Source: Gammaproteobacteria bacterium (lineage in GTDB: Bacteria > Pseudomonadota > Gammaproteobacteria > Pseudomonadales > Azotimanducaceae). Taken from it: a stretch of 35,749 bases of DNA. This document shows positions 8,106-16,554 of this stretch, piece after piece. Position numbers and translations under genes: made by a program. Position 1 is the first letter of the stretch; every line of letters begins with the position of its first letter. The notes under the pieces were generated by a model. It was not told where the DNA came from, made no database searches, and saw only the letters and a list, made by a program, of their open reading frames with translations. The DNA lies in the NCBI GenBank assembly GCA_002708765.1, contig PAPD01000045.1:1-35749 (forward strand). Direction: 5' to 3'.

Positions 8106-8921
8106 ATGGCGTCACTTCTTCCCCGGCAGTCCGAAGACGGCTTCCGTATCGCTCGAGCTAAGGGACTGTTTTTCCCGAAGGGTAAGGACTTCGGTCTCTA
8201 CATGGGCAATATGTCCGCGCTCGCTTTCGGCGCGGCCGTTACTCCGACCGACTATCCCTCCTACGAGGATTCGGCCGGCGCTCCCGCTTTCTCCGCTACG
8301 ACCTCGACCGAAGCGAACATCACGTGGACGCAGCAGAACTACAACCAGCTCGCGCAGTCCCTCGCGGCTCTGTCGGATATCGATCCCGACACTTACACGC
8401 AGGAAGCCGCTATCGATCAGGCGATAACTTGGACGCAGCGTCTCTACAAGGATGCGACCTTCGAGATCCCGGCGAAGCTGGTCACTCCGAAGAGCTTCGT
8501 TATCGACGCGGCCGGACAGAATATCCAGATGGTCGAGGACGAGCACTACGTCGTCGACGATCAGGCGGGCTTGGGCATCATCATCAAGCTCCCGGACGCT
8601 TACGACGCTTCGACGGACGTCGACCTCGACAAGGTCTTTACCTACGACCAGGCGGCCTACGAAGCTCGTCTTATCGAAGGTCTCACGAACCCGAATGGTA
8701 TCGACGGCGCGATCGTCATTCGCGATACCAACGCTTCGGGCGCGAAGTTCGCTCGTCGTTTCCACAACGTCCGCGCGACCCCGGCGAACGAGGAAGCCTT
8801 CATTTCGCAGGACGCGCTTTCGGAAGTCGAGTTCTCGGGTAAGGTCCTTCAGGATCCCGCGCGTCTCGCGACTGGTAACGGGTTCTTCACCTACGTCGAG
8901 ATGCCGGCTCTCCTCGCTTAA
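8106..8921 (+). CDS. Major tail (tube) protein
   Basis: The 271-residue protein is preceded by AAGGAGG, a sign of high expression, and lies just upstream of the frameshifted chaperone genes and the tape measure, the standard place of the tube protein. The sequence is rich in Thr, Ala and Asp with alternating beta segments (for example TTSTEANITWTQQNYNQLAQ and the ending EFSGKVLQDPARL). The role is polymerising into the tail tube around the tape measure. Specific homology cannot be checked here, but the context is strong. Confidence 0.8.
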   Translation: MASLLPRQSEDGFRIARAKGLFFPKGKDFGLYMGNMSALAFGAAVTPTDYPSYEDSAGAPAFSATTSTEANITWTQQNYNQLAQSLAALSDIDPDTYTQEAAIDQAITWTQRLYKDATFEIPAKLVTPKSFVIDAAGQNIQMVEDEHYVVDDQAGLGIIIKLPDAYDASTDVDLDKVFTYDQAAYEARLIEGLTNPNGIDGAIVIRDTNASGAKFARRFHNVRATPANEEAFISQDALSEVEFSGKVLQDPARLATGNGFFTYVEMPALLA

Positions 8922-8952
8922 TCGCACCTCCCCTAGGATTGCCGTAAACTGG

Positions 8953-9000
8953 AGGGAGGGACTTGTTCGCTAGTCGTATACGTCTCTCCCTACTTTCTTA
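8953..9000 (+). terminator. Candidate terminator or attenuator after tail tube gene
   Basis: AGGGAGGGAC (8953-8962) pairs with GTCTCTCCCT (8982-8991) with one G-U wobble around a 19-base loop, followed by ACTTTCTT. The T tract is poor, so partial termination is more likely than full. That would lower expression of the chaperone and tape measure relative to the tube protein. Confidence 0.5.
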
Positions 9001-9019
9001 AAAGCGGATAACCCGCTTT
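9001..9019 (+). other. Perfect hairpin upstream of chaperone gene
   Basis: AAAGCGG (9001-9007) and CCGCTTT (9013-9019) form a perfect 7-bp stem with loop ATAAC. It sits about 8 bases before the AAAAGGAGAA ribosome site of the chaperone gene at 9041. It may affect mRNA stability or translation. Confidence 0.5.
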
Positions 9020-9040
9020 CTATCAAAAGGAGAATATCGA

Positions 9041-9583
9041 ATGTCCCTTCGTCCCGCCCCATTCACTCGTCCCCTCGACGGCGAGACCGTAACTCTCCCG
9101 GACAGCGGAGATACCGTCGAAGTCTTCCCGCTCCCTGTCGGTGCGGTCGAAGATCTACTCGACCGGCTGGTCGACCAGCTTCCCAAGATTCAGGAAGCAA
9201 GCGCGCAGGGTAAGAACCCGACCGAGATCGCGGCCGGGATGGCCATGTCGCTCGCTACCGACCTTATCCCGATCGCTCTCCAGTGCGAGAAGAGCGCGGG
9301 TGAGAACTTCAAGAAGAACCGGACGCTCTCCGACGGCGTCGTCCTCGTCGACAAGATCCTTGAGAAGGCTTTCCCGAAGGGGATCGCGAGTTTTTTGGAA
9401 CTCTCGAAAGATGCTCTCGACCGTCGTGGCATCGTTCTGAACTTCGGAGGAATGACGACGGAGACGACGGAGGATACCTCTTCGACCGAGACGAAGAGCG
9501 AACCGGAAGTCGGCGCGCGGATCCCGACGGAGACCTCGTCGACTACGTCCGACGCGTCCGAGACGAATTCTCCGACGTCATAG
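9041..9583 (+). CDS. Tail assembly chaperone, short form (lambda gpG-like)
   Basis: The 180-residue product lies between tail tube and tape measure genes. It is the in-frame product of a gene pair that looks like lambda G/GT. The start MSLRPAPFTRPLDGETVTLP with a hydrophobic helical core resembles tail-chaperone proteins that coat the tape measure during assembly and are absent from the virion. The last 45 residues are a low-complexity Thr/Ser/Glu tail (ending SDASETNSPTS), as expected where the region serves mainly as a frameshift overlap. AAAAGGAGAA precedes the ATG. Confidence 0.72.
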   Translation: MSLRPAPFTRPLDGETVTLPDSGDTVEVFPLPVGAVEDLLDRLVDQLPKIQEASAQGKNPTEIAAGMAMSLATDLIPIALQCEKSAGENFKKNRTLSDGVVLVDKILEKAFPKGIASFLELSKDALDRRGIVLNFGGMTTETTEDTSSTETKSEPEVGARIPTETSSTTSDASETNSPTS

Positions 9584-9807
9584 CTCTTGTGCAGGCTGGA
9601 GGCTGGGACGCGTTGTCGCTCCCGGTCTCTATGCTCTTCAGGAGGGCCGAATCTCTGCGTCGGGAACAGGTCGAGACGGAGGCTCGGCAGATGACGGCGC
9701 AAGAGTTCATCCTAGGCTCGCTTCTCGATAAGAACTCCGCTAAGACGCTCAAGAAGATGCAGGACCGGATCGACGAGTTCATCCAGGGCAAAAAGTCGGA
9801 GGACTAA
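9041..9807 (+). CDS. Tail assembly chaperone, -1 frameshift fusion (gpGT-like)
   Basis: Slipping by -1 on T TTT TTG at 9391-9397 joins the first 119 residues to a 136-residue extension, giving 255 residues and ending at 9807. The extension is open from 9397 to its stop. It contains clearly protein-like sequence before its first possible start (GTG 9589), such as DYVRRVRDEFSDVIALVQAG, which is best explained by frameshifting. In lambda the T part binds the tape measure and tube proteins. The last residues, KKMQDRIDEFIQGKKSED, are helical and charged. A GTG-initiated 72-residue protein is the alternative. Confidence 0.8.
9391..9397 (+). promoter_or_regulatory. -1 ribosomal frameshift slippery heptamer T TTT TTG
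   Basis: The heptamer is in the correct phase of the 9041 frame (AGT TTT TTG GAA). TTT codons are scarce in this GC-rich, C-ending coding sequence, so a T6 run is conspicuous. A short inverted repeat GATGC/GCATC (9410-9414 and 9429-9433) begins 12 bases downstream and could act as a pause element. Confidence 0.78.
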
Positions 9808-9809
9808 GA

Positions 9810-12806
9810 GTGGCGGGGTCGAATTCTAAAGTCGAAGTTCGCTTTAGCGCAGATGGAGCGGAGCGGCTTATTCGGTCAATCGGCAGGATCGCGGAGTCGT
9901 TCACTAAGGTGTCCGTCTCCGCTTCCGCCGCAGCTGTCAAGGCAACCAGAGCGACCGCGAGCATGGCTACGCGGATCGGTTCGACCGTTGCGAAGGTCGG
10001 AGCTCTTACGACCGCGTTTACCGCTCTCGCGGCCGCCGTCAATTTCCGCGGATTCTCGCAGTCGATTATCGACGCGGACGTCTCTCTTTCGTCTCTGAAG
10101 ATCGCCCTCGAGCAAGCCGCAGGATCGGCAGAGGGAGCGGAGAAGGAGCTCGCTTTCCTTCGGGATACCGCGAAGACCTACGGCGTCGAGATCAAAGAGA
10201 TCGCGGTTCCCTATTCGCAGTTCGTCAATGCCGTAAAAGCCGGCGGAGGATCGCTCGAGCAGGCTCGAGGCGTCTTCCTAGGCGTTACGAAGGCGGGTCT
10301 CGCTCTGGGTGCTACGTCCGACCAGATGGGCGGCGCGCTCCGACAGCTCCAGCAGATCGCGTCTAAGGGCAAGGTGACGCTAGAGGACCTTAATACGGTC
10401 GCGGAGAGCCTTCCGGGCGCGCTTGGACTTGCCGCGCAGTCCATGGGGATAACGACCAAGGAACTTATGGAGATGACGGCGGCGGGGACGCTCGAAGCGA
10501 TCCCGTTCCTCGAGAAGTTCGGTTCGTATCTGGGAGGCGAATTCGAAGCTACCGCTCTCAAGGCAGCGAAGGACGCGCAGTCCTCGCAGGCTCGTTTCCG
10601 GAACGCCTTCGAGCGGACGAAGCAGCTTATCGCGGAAGGCGGCTTCGCGGACGCCATGCAGAGCGCGTTCGACCGGATCACGGCGGCTGTCGACAAGCTC
10701 AACGAATCGGGAGCGGCTCTTCGGATCGGGGACTTCCTCGGACGCGGCGTCCAGAGGGTCGCGGATTTCGTCGGGAATCTGATCGACAAGCTTTCGAACC
10801 TCGATCGGTCGTCGGGTGTCTTCAATAAGCTGATTCGCTTCGCGGCGGTCATAAAGACGAACTTCCAGTCGGGAGCGAAGGCGGTCGGACAGTTCTTCGA
10901 CGGCTTCTCGAATTCGTCCCGCTTCGTTGCGAACGGGGACGGGATAATCGGCGTCCTCCAGAAGATGGCAGGCCTAGGGGTCCGTCTCGCGAACTCGGGT
11001 ATTTTCGAGAAGATCGGTTCCGTCGCTGGTCGGGCCTTCGATATCGTAGTGACTGCAGGACAGAAGGTATTCCGGGTCCTCTCGGATATCTTCTCCGCGA
11101 TCTCGCGCGGCGGGTATACGACGAACTCGTTCTCGAACGTCATTATCTCGATCTTCTACGTCTTCAAGCAGCTGGCGCCTCTCGTCGGAGCGGTCTTCTC
11201 TGCGATCTTCTCCGGAGCGTCGAAGAGCTCGGGCTTCCTTTCGCGCCTGGCAGATACCGCCACCTCGTTCTTCGACCAGATCGCGAAGATCCTCGAGACG
11301 ATCAACGGACGCCGGAACGGTCTCGGAGACGACTTCATCGCTCCGGGTCTGTCGGATAGGGCCGCGTCGATTGTCGGGTTCATCGAGAAGGCGGTCGAGG
11401 TCGGGAAGACGCTCGGTCCGGCTCTGGTCGCTGGATTCTCGATCGTCGTCGACAAGGCGGTTACTCTGGGTCCGATCCTGTCGGATGCGTTCTCGAAGGC
11501 TGGAGAGATCCTCCGCAACGTCTTCGGGGATATCGATATCCAGTCCGTCGCGCGAGACCTTGCCGGTCTCTTCAGCGGAGCGGACGCGTCGACGGCGGCT
11601 AATTCTGCAGTCGCTCCCCTGTTCCAGATCCGGGACGCTCTGGGATCCGTCTTCGAGACGCTCCGGTCGACCCTCGAGGTCGTCCTTCCGATTGCTCTCG
11701 AGATCGGGGAAGGGCTCCTCCTCGGAGCGGTCGAGTTCCTCCGGATCCTGAATGACGAGGTGCGGCCGGTTCTCGATACGATCGCTGGTCTTCTCGGGTT
11801 CGACTCGTTCATCGAATTCCTCGCTTATCTGAAGGTCGGTCTCGTCGTCTTCCGGGGTATCTCGGCGGTCGTTACGGCGGTCTCCGCCGGCATCACCTTG
11901 CTGTCGAGCGGTCTCGCTGTCGTCCAAGGGATCGCGGCCGGGATCGCGGCCGTTGTCGGTGCGATCTCCGCTCCCGTTCTGATTATCGTAGGAGCGGTCG
12001 TCGCTATCGGAGCGGCGGTCTATCTGGCATACAAATACTGGGACCAGATCTCGGCAGTTCTCGGGCAGGTCTGGGAGTTCGTAAAGTCGATCGGAGAGGC
12101 TATCCTCACCGGGATCGTCGAGGCGGTTAAGGGCATTCCGGATCTGTTCGTCGCAGCGTTCGACGCGGTCGTCGAGTTCATTAAGAACTGGTCGCTCCCG
12201 GCTCTGATCCTGAAGCTCTTGGAAGCCGTCTTCCCGGGTATCACGCAGAAGCTTAAGGACGCATTCTTCTCCGGGATCGAAGCGATTCGCGGGTTCTTCT
12301 CGTCCATGTTCGACTGGATCTTCGACAAGATCTCCGGGATCGGGGACACTCTGAAGGATATCGGCAACTTCTTCACCGGAGGCGGGGGAGGTTCGGCCGC
12401 GAACGATAATATCCCTGGCTACGCCGGCGGCGGTCTGTTGCGCGGTCCGGGAACGGGGACGAGCGACTCGATCCTCGCTCTCCTCGGAGACAAGCTTATC
12501 CGCGTCGCAAACGGCGAGTTCGTTATGAACGCTCGCTCGACGAAGAAGTGGCTCCCGCAGCTCCTCCAGATGAACCGGGGACAGCTTCCTCGCTTCGCAA
12601 CCGGTGGCCTCCTCGGAGCCTCTCGCGTTTCCTCGTCTCCTGTCGCGGCGGGAGGTTCTGGTATGACTTCGGAGATCTCGCTATTCTTCGACAAGAACGG
12701 AGAGCCGGAAAAGGTCTACAGCCGCAAGCCGGGCGATCAGCTCCTCCGCGATCTTCAAAAGAAGGGATTCGGTCGGACCCGCTTCCCTCCCAAGTATAAG
12801 AGGTAA
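9810..12806 (+). CDS. Tape measure protein
   Basis: The 998-residue protein sets tail length and is probably ejected with the DNA. The N-terminal 70 residues are Ala- and Ser-rich helix. Residues about 75-245 match the tape measure domain pattern (ISQSIIDADVS-like start, then KTYGVEIKEIAVPYSQFVNA, GGALRQLQQIASKGKVTLED and GITTKELMEM). The middle is long alpha-helix. Around residues 650-740 are several hydrophobic segments (VGLVVFRGISAVVTAVSAGI and following) that could be membrane-active. The end has Gly-rich GGGGGSAANDN and a NGEFVMNARSTKKWLPQL motif. GTG start with GGAGGA 7 bases upstream. Confidence 0.93.
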   Translation: MAGSNSKVEVRFSADGAERLIRSIGRIAESFTKVSVSASAAAVKATRATASMATRIGSTVAKVGALTTAFTALAAAVNFRGFSQSIIDADVSLSSLKIALEQAAGSAEGAEKELAFLRDTAKTYGVEIKEIAVPYSQFVNAVKAGGGSLEQARGVFLGVTKAGLALGATSDQMGGALRQLQQIASKGKVTLEDLNTVAESLPGALGLAAQSMGITTKELMEMTAAGTLEAIPFLEKFGSYLGGEFEATALKAAKDAQSSQARFRNAFERTKQLIAEGGFADAMQSAFDRITAAVDKLNESGAALRIGDFLGRGVQRVADFVGNLIDKLSNLDRSSGVFNKLIRFAAVIKTNFQSGAKAVGQFFDGFSNSSRFVANGDGIIGVLQKMAGLGVRLANSGIFEKIGSVAGRAFDIVVTAGQKVFRVLSDIFSAISRGGYTTNSFSNVIISIFYVFKQLAPLVGAVFSAIFSGASKSSGFLSRLADTATSFFDQIAKILETINGRRNGLGDDFIAPGLSDRAASIVGFIEKAVEVGKTLGPALVAGFSIVVDKAVTLGPILSDAFSKAGEILRNVFGDIDIQSVARDLAGLFSGADASTAANSAVAPLFQIRDALGSVFETLRSTLEVVLPIALEIGEGLLLGAVEFLRILNDEVRPVLDTIAGLLGFDSFIEFLAYLKVGLVVFRGISAVVTAVSAGITLLSSGLAVVQGIAAGIAAVVGAISAPVLIIVGAVVAIGAAVYLAYKYWDQISAVLGQVWEFVKSIGEAILTGIVEAVKGIPDLFVAAFDAVVEFIKNWSLPALILKLLEAVFPGITQKLKDAFFSGIEAIRGFFSSMFDWIFDKISGIGDTLKDIGNFFTGGGGGSAANDNIPGYAGGGLLRGPGTGTSDSILALLGDKLIRVANGEFVMNARSTKKWLPQLLQMNRGQLPRFATGGLLGASRVSSSPVAAGGSGMTSEISLFFDKNGEPEKVYSRKPGDQLLRDLQKKGFGRTRFPPKYKR

Positions 12807-12808
12807 GA

Positions 12809-13342
12809 ATGTCGGGTCTTCGCTTTCCCTATCCGAACTTCGATCTCGGAGAACGCTCGCTTATCACTATCGACGGGAAGCCGCTCCCGTCGAGGGTTGC
12901 TCGAGGCGTCGTCCAGACTCTCGACAGCGAGGCAAGAGGCGCCATCGAACGGACGCTCGGAGGCGGTCTCAAGTATATGGGGATGCCGTCGACGAGGGAG
13001 AGGTATCTCTCGAATATCCAGTCGAACGACCAGTTTCCGCTTCCGCTCCTGAAGGAGGGAGACTTCCACACGATCGGTTGCTCCGCCTGTATCATTCTCT
13101 TCGGTCTTATCGACGAAGCGGACTTCCCGCGCATTGCGCGTCCCGGGACGATCCGCTATCTCGACGTCGATATGCGACCGATAGGAGACGAGAACGGCGG
13201 CTACGGAGATCCGGCGGACGTCCATTCGACCTTCTATCTTCCCTTCCTCCGTTTCGCTGTTCTGGGATACTCGCAGAACCGGGACGAGTGGGGTAACGTC
13301 GCGGGTTCGAGTTACTATCTGCGAGAGGACAAACCGCTATGA
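12809..13342 (+). CDS. Tail tip protein, possible distal tail protein
   Basis: This 177-residue protein starts two bases after the tape measure stop and overlaps the next gene by ATGA. Position directly after the tape measure is typical for a distal tail or tail tip component. It contains a short hydrophobic patch with two cysteines (GCSACIILFGL) and several aromatic-rich strands (STFYLPFLRFAVLGY). I do not recognise a family. It probably belongs to the adsorption apparatus together with the three following genes. Confidence 0.45.
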   Translation: MSGLRFPYPNFDLGERSLITIDGKPLPSRVARGVVQTLDSEARGAIERTLGGGLKYMGMPSTRERYLSNIQSNDQFPLPLLKEGDFHTIGCSACIILFGLIDEADFPRIARPGTIRYLDVDMRPIGDENGGYGDPADVHSTFYLPFLRFAVLGYSQNRDEWGNVAGSSYYLREDKPL

Positions 13343-15891
13343 TCCGAGTTGCGTGGGTCGCTTACGATACCGAGTTCGAAGACGTCGTATGGGACGACGC
13401 TATCGATCCTCTCGCTATCGCTGTCGACGAAGGGGAGAACGACCACCCGACCGCTCGAGCTCGCTTCGCTCTGGAGGACGGGATCGATCCGTCGACGAAG
13501 GAAGCCGCGTGGTTCGCTTGGGATGGATCCGCCGGTCTGGTCCCTCTCTTCTACGGACAGGTCTCGAAGACCGGGATCGGGTATAAGGGTAAGGACGTCG
13601 AGATCGACTTCGTAACGAAGCCGGATGATATCGACGCGCGGGTCGCGCAGCTTCTCGCGAACGCCGTCTATAACGATCGGTCGCTCTATATCCCGGAGTT
13701 CGGAGAGGCGCAGGACGCAACCGACGCCGGGACGATCCTCGCGGCTTCGAGCCTCCAGATCGAATACGACAGGCTCCGGGGATATCCCGCTCTCTGTTCG
13801 ATCTTCGGAGACCCGGATCGCTACGTCGTTATCGAAGAGGACGATATCCTCGAGGACTCCTTCGAGATGTCGATAAACGGGATCCCGGCTTCGGGAGGCG
13901 TCCTTTCGCTGGTCCTCGAGTGGGACGAGCATAAGGTCGAGGAATCGAACGCCGGCGGATACGTTCAAACCGAGATAGACCGGATCGGGCAGTTCTTCGG
14001 AGTGCAGGGCTCGACGCTTGCGAACTTCACTTTTACGCCGGACGTTCTCAACTCCTGGCCGAAGCAGGGAGAGACGATCGGCAATTCGTGGCAGGTCCGC
14101 TATTCCGCTCTCGTCGCGACGGCTGGTCCGGGAACGGTCCCGAAAAGCGAATCCGACTACGCTCCGATCTACGTCCCGCAACCTTCGAAGGATGCGGCCG
14201 GCGTTATGGTCGACGCGGAAGACTTCGACGAGGACGGCTTCGACGGTTCGGGGGAGAGTCTGGTCGCGCTCGAAGCGACGAGCTTTTCCTATCCGCTTCT
14301 CCAGCTCTACGGCGTCCGGACCAGACCCCGGCGCGAGGTCGTGCAGATCTATATCCCTTTCGAGGGACAAGAGGTCGTGAAGGGCAACGGAGAGACGATC
14401 TACGTCTCGCTTTCCGCGACGGGTCTCGACAAGGACGAGACGACGGCGAAGCACGAGGTCGGGGTCGAATACGAGGCGTTCGACGAGGTGCAGGAATACG
14501 GGGTCCTCTGGAGGTCTCTCGAACAGCATCGCTCGAAGGGCTCGGTTATCAGCGAATCTCTCGATATATCGGATCCGGCTTCGTCGACCTACGGACAACA
14601 GCTCTGGGAACCGCGTCCGGGAGACTGGAAAGGCGTTCTAGGGTCGTCGGACTGTATCTCCGCTATCCTCACTCCTTGGGGTCGTCGCGCTCTCGCGAAC
14701 GGGATCCGGCGCGTCGCTTCGAACCTCGCTTTTCGTTCGAGGACCGTCGAGACCCGCGCTCGTATCGACCTCGAGCAGGCTCTCGCGATCGACACCCGGT
14801 CGACAGTTCGCTTCAACGTTCCGAACGAGGTCCAGAAGGGCGGATATATCGAAGGGAAGTGCGTCGGTATCTCGTTCGTCTTCAACGGGGAGACCGGAGA
14901 CCACTACGCGGATATCGTCGTCGTATCGGCGGTCGGTGGCGGCAACTGGGAGGACAACGGCATTCCGCCTGGCAGCGTAGAACCGGTCCCGGCGGACAGC
15001 ATCGAGAACGTCGACTATGCGGTCGCGGATCCGGACGGGATCTACGACGGACCCTTCCCGGTCGATCCTCCGAGCTGGTGGCCGGCGGAGAGGTCGTGGC
15101 CTCCCAACGCGAACGAGGATACCTTCGGATACTATACCCACTCCTACGGCGTTCGCGTCGAGGACGGGAACAGCTATCTCTATCAGGTCTCGGACGCGGT
15201 CGGTCTTCTCCCTCCGCTCTCGTCGAACCCATACGACGCCGTTTTCCCGGCGCAGGAGCCTACGTGGTGGCCTGTCGTCAACGGGGACCAGTTCAACCCG
15301 AACAACGGTAAGAAGGCGTTCCCGTGGCCTCCCGGGACGCCTGTCGATAACTCCGTCTATCCTCCGGTCCCGGACGTCATGGCTTCGAGCGATCCCTTTC
15401 AATACTACAAGGTCGCGCCGGAGAACGATTATCTCGACGGCTCGGGCGGAATCCGCGGCGAGGTCTTCGAAGGCGGAATGCCGGACAGCGATCCAGCGGA
15501 AGAGCAGGACGACTTCGATCCCGGCGATAACGTCCCGGTCGCTGGTCCCGGCGGCTCTTGGGACCAAGTCCGTTACACTCAACCGATCGTGGGTCCCGAC
15601 CCGCTTCCGGAGGATTTTATCTCGGTCCGGGTTAACTGGCTAGGAGTCGAGCAGGGCTTCGCGCTTGCGAACCCGGGAGATCCGATTCCGGATCCATACG
15701 GTCGTCTTCCCGGAGCGGTTAAGAACTTCCAGTTTAACGGACCTCTCGACCTCGCGTCGGAATTCCTGCAAAGGTTCCCGACGGAGATTATCGTCGGGAT
15801 CGACGAACCGACGGAAGACGATATCGCAGCGAAGCGAGTGGCGGTTATCTGCACTCGCGGCTGGAGAGGACCGAAGCAGGTAGAACTATGA
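13339..15891 (+). CDS. Large tail tip / baseplate hub-like protein
   Basis: The 850-residue protein is the largest after the tape measure and is the likely central tail tip or hub protein. The N-terminal 550 residues carry beta-rich segments (for example YKGKDVEIDFVTKPDDIDAR). From about residue 560 the sequence changes to a Pro/Trp-rich region with two related modules, marked PPSWWP (near 577) and EPTWWP (near 640), each followed by a WPP and an aromatic pair (GYY or QYY). The end ARGWRGPK-like segment (CTRGWRGPKQVEL) is basic. No enzymatic motif is visible. It overlaps neighbours on both sides by ATGA. Confidence 0.55.
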   Translation: MIRVAWVAYDTEFEDVVWDDAIDPLAIAVDEGENDHPTARARFALEDGIDPSTKEAAWFAWDGSAGLVPLFYGQVSKTGIGYKGKDVEIDFVTKPDDIDARVAQLLANAVYNDRSLYIPEFGEAQDATDAGTILAASSLQIEYDRLRGYPALCSIFGDPDRYVVIEEDDILEDSFEMSINGIPASGGVLSLVLEWDEHKVEESNAGGYVQTEIDRIGQFFGVQGSTLANFTFTPDVLNSWPKQGETIGNSWQVRYSALVATAGPGTVPKSESDYAPIYVPQPSKDAAGVMVDAEDFDEDGFDGSGESLVALEATSFSYPLLQLYGVRTRPRREVVQIYIPFEGQEVVKGNGETIYVSLSATGLDKDETTAKHEVGVEYEAFDEVQEYGVLWRSLEQHRSKGSVISESLDISDPASSTYGQQLWEPRPGDWKGVLGSSDCISAILTPWGRRALANGIRRVASNLAFRSRTVETRARIDLEQALAIDTRSTVRFNVPNEVQKGGYIEGKCVGISFVFNGETGDHYADIVVVSAVGGGNWEDNGIPPGSVEPVPADSIENVDYAVADPDGIYDGPFPVDPPSWWPAERSWPPNANEDTFGYYTHSYGVRVEDGNSYLYQVSDAVGLLPPLSSNPYDAVFPAQEPTWWPVVNGDQFNPNNGKKAFPWPPGTPVDNSVYPPVPDVMASSDPFQYYKVAPENDYLDGSGGIRGEVFEGGMPDSDPAEEQDDFDPGDNVPVAGPGGSWDQVRYTQPIVGPDPLPEDFISVRVNWLGVEQGFALANPGDPIPDPYGRLPGAVKNFQFNGPLDLASEFLQRFPTEIIVGIDEPTEDDIAAKRVAVICTRGWRGPKQVEL

Positions 15892-16541
15892 GCGACGCGC
15901 TACTCGGACAACAGCTCCGCCGGATGCAGATTCCGCCGGGCGATCAGGAGCTCCACGTTCCTTCGGGAAGGCTTGGAGGGACGACGGTCGTCGCTCGGAC
16001 GACGTCTTCTCCGAACGGATCGGGATCGCAGTCGAACGTCTCCGGCCGGAAGGTTAAGTCGGTTCGGTCCGACGGTCTTCAGGACTGGCACGGCGAACAG
16101 CAGCGGAACCCGGAGTTTCGGGGAGCGTCCGACTCGTTCGGTCCTCGAGTCGCAGGACCAGGACAAAGACCGGCAGGGACGGAGACGTGGCCTACGGTCG
16201 CGCAGCGTCCTATCTCCGCCGGGGACTATAACGCTTACTGGTTGTCGCTTACCGGCGATACGAACCTCGTTCTCGACTGGGACGATCTGGACGATCTGGA
16301 CGGCTCCAAGCGCGGGAACGTCCTCGTTACGCGGCTCCTCTACATAACGATCGCTATCGAGCACAACGGCTTCGAGATCGGTCTACCGAACGTCCGATGG
16401 GGGAACGGCGGGGAAGAGCCGGATCTTACGCCGGTCGACGGCGGGGTCCACTTGATCACTTTCGCTTGCTACCGCTTCGGCGTAGGAGCTGGAGTTCGGA
16501 CGGAGGTCTTCGGTCTTCCTCCTCTCGCGAATTGCAAGTGA
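15888..16541 (+). CDS. Tail-associated protein, unrecognised
   Basis: A 217-residue protein in the tail tip cluster, overlapping the hub gene by ATGA. The N-terminal 60 residues are polar and Ser/Gly/Arg-rich (TTSSPNGSGSQSNVSGRK). The C-terminal half looks folded and contains LTGDTNLVLDWDDLDDLDGS and an IAIEHNGFEIGLPNVRWGNG segment. Nothing diagnostic is visible. Position suggests a structural tail tip or fibre-attachment role. Confidence 0.4.
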   Translation: MSDALLGQQLRRMQIPPGDQELHVPSGRLGGTTVVARTTSSPNGSGSQSNVSGRKVKSVRSDGLQDWHGEQQRNPEFRGASDSFGPRVAGPGQRPAGTETWPTVAQRPISAGDYNAYWLSLTGDTNLVLDWDDLDDLDGSKRGNVLVTRLLYITIAIEHNGFEIGLPNVRWGNGGEEPDLTPVDGGVHLITFACYRFGVGAGVRTEVFGLPPLANCK

Positions 16542-16554
16542 GGATCTGGGCGAA

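Noticed and set aside
13315..14598. 427-codon open frame on the - strand inside the hub gene
   Set aside because: Arg- and Asp-rich composition typical of an antisense shadow of biased codons; no ribosome site; the + strand gene is well supported.
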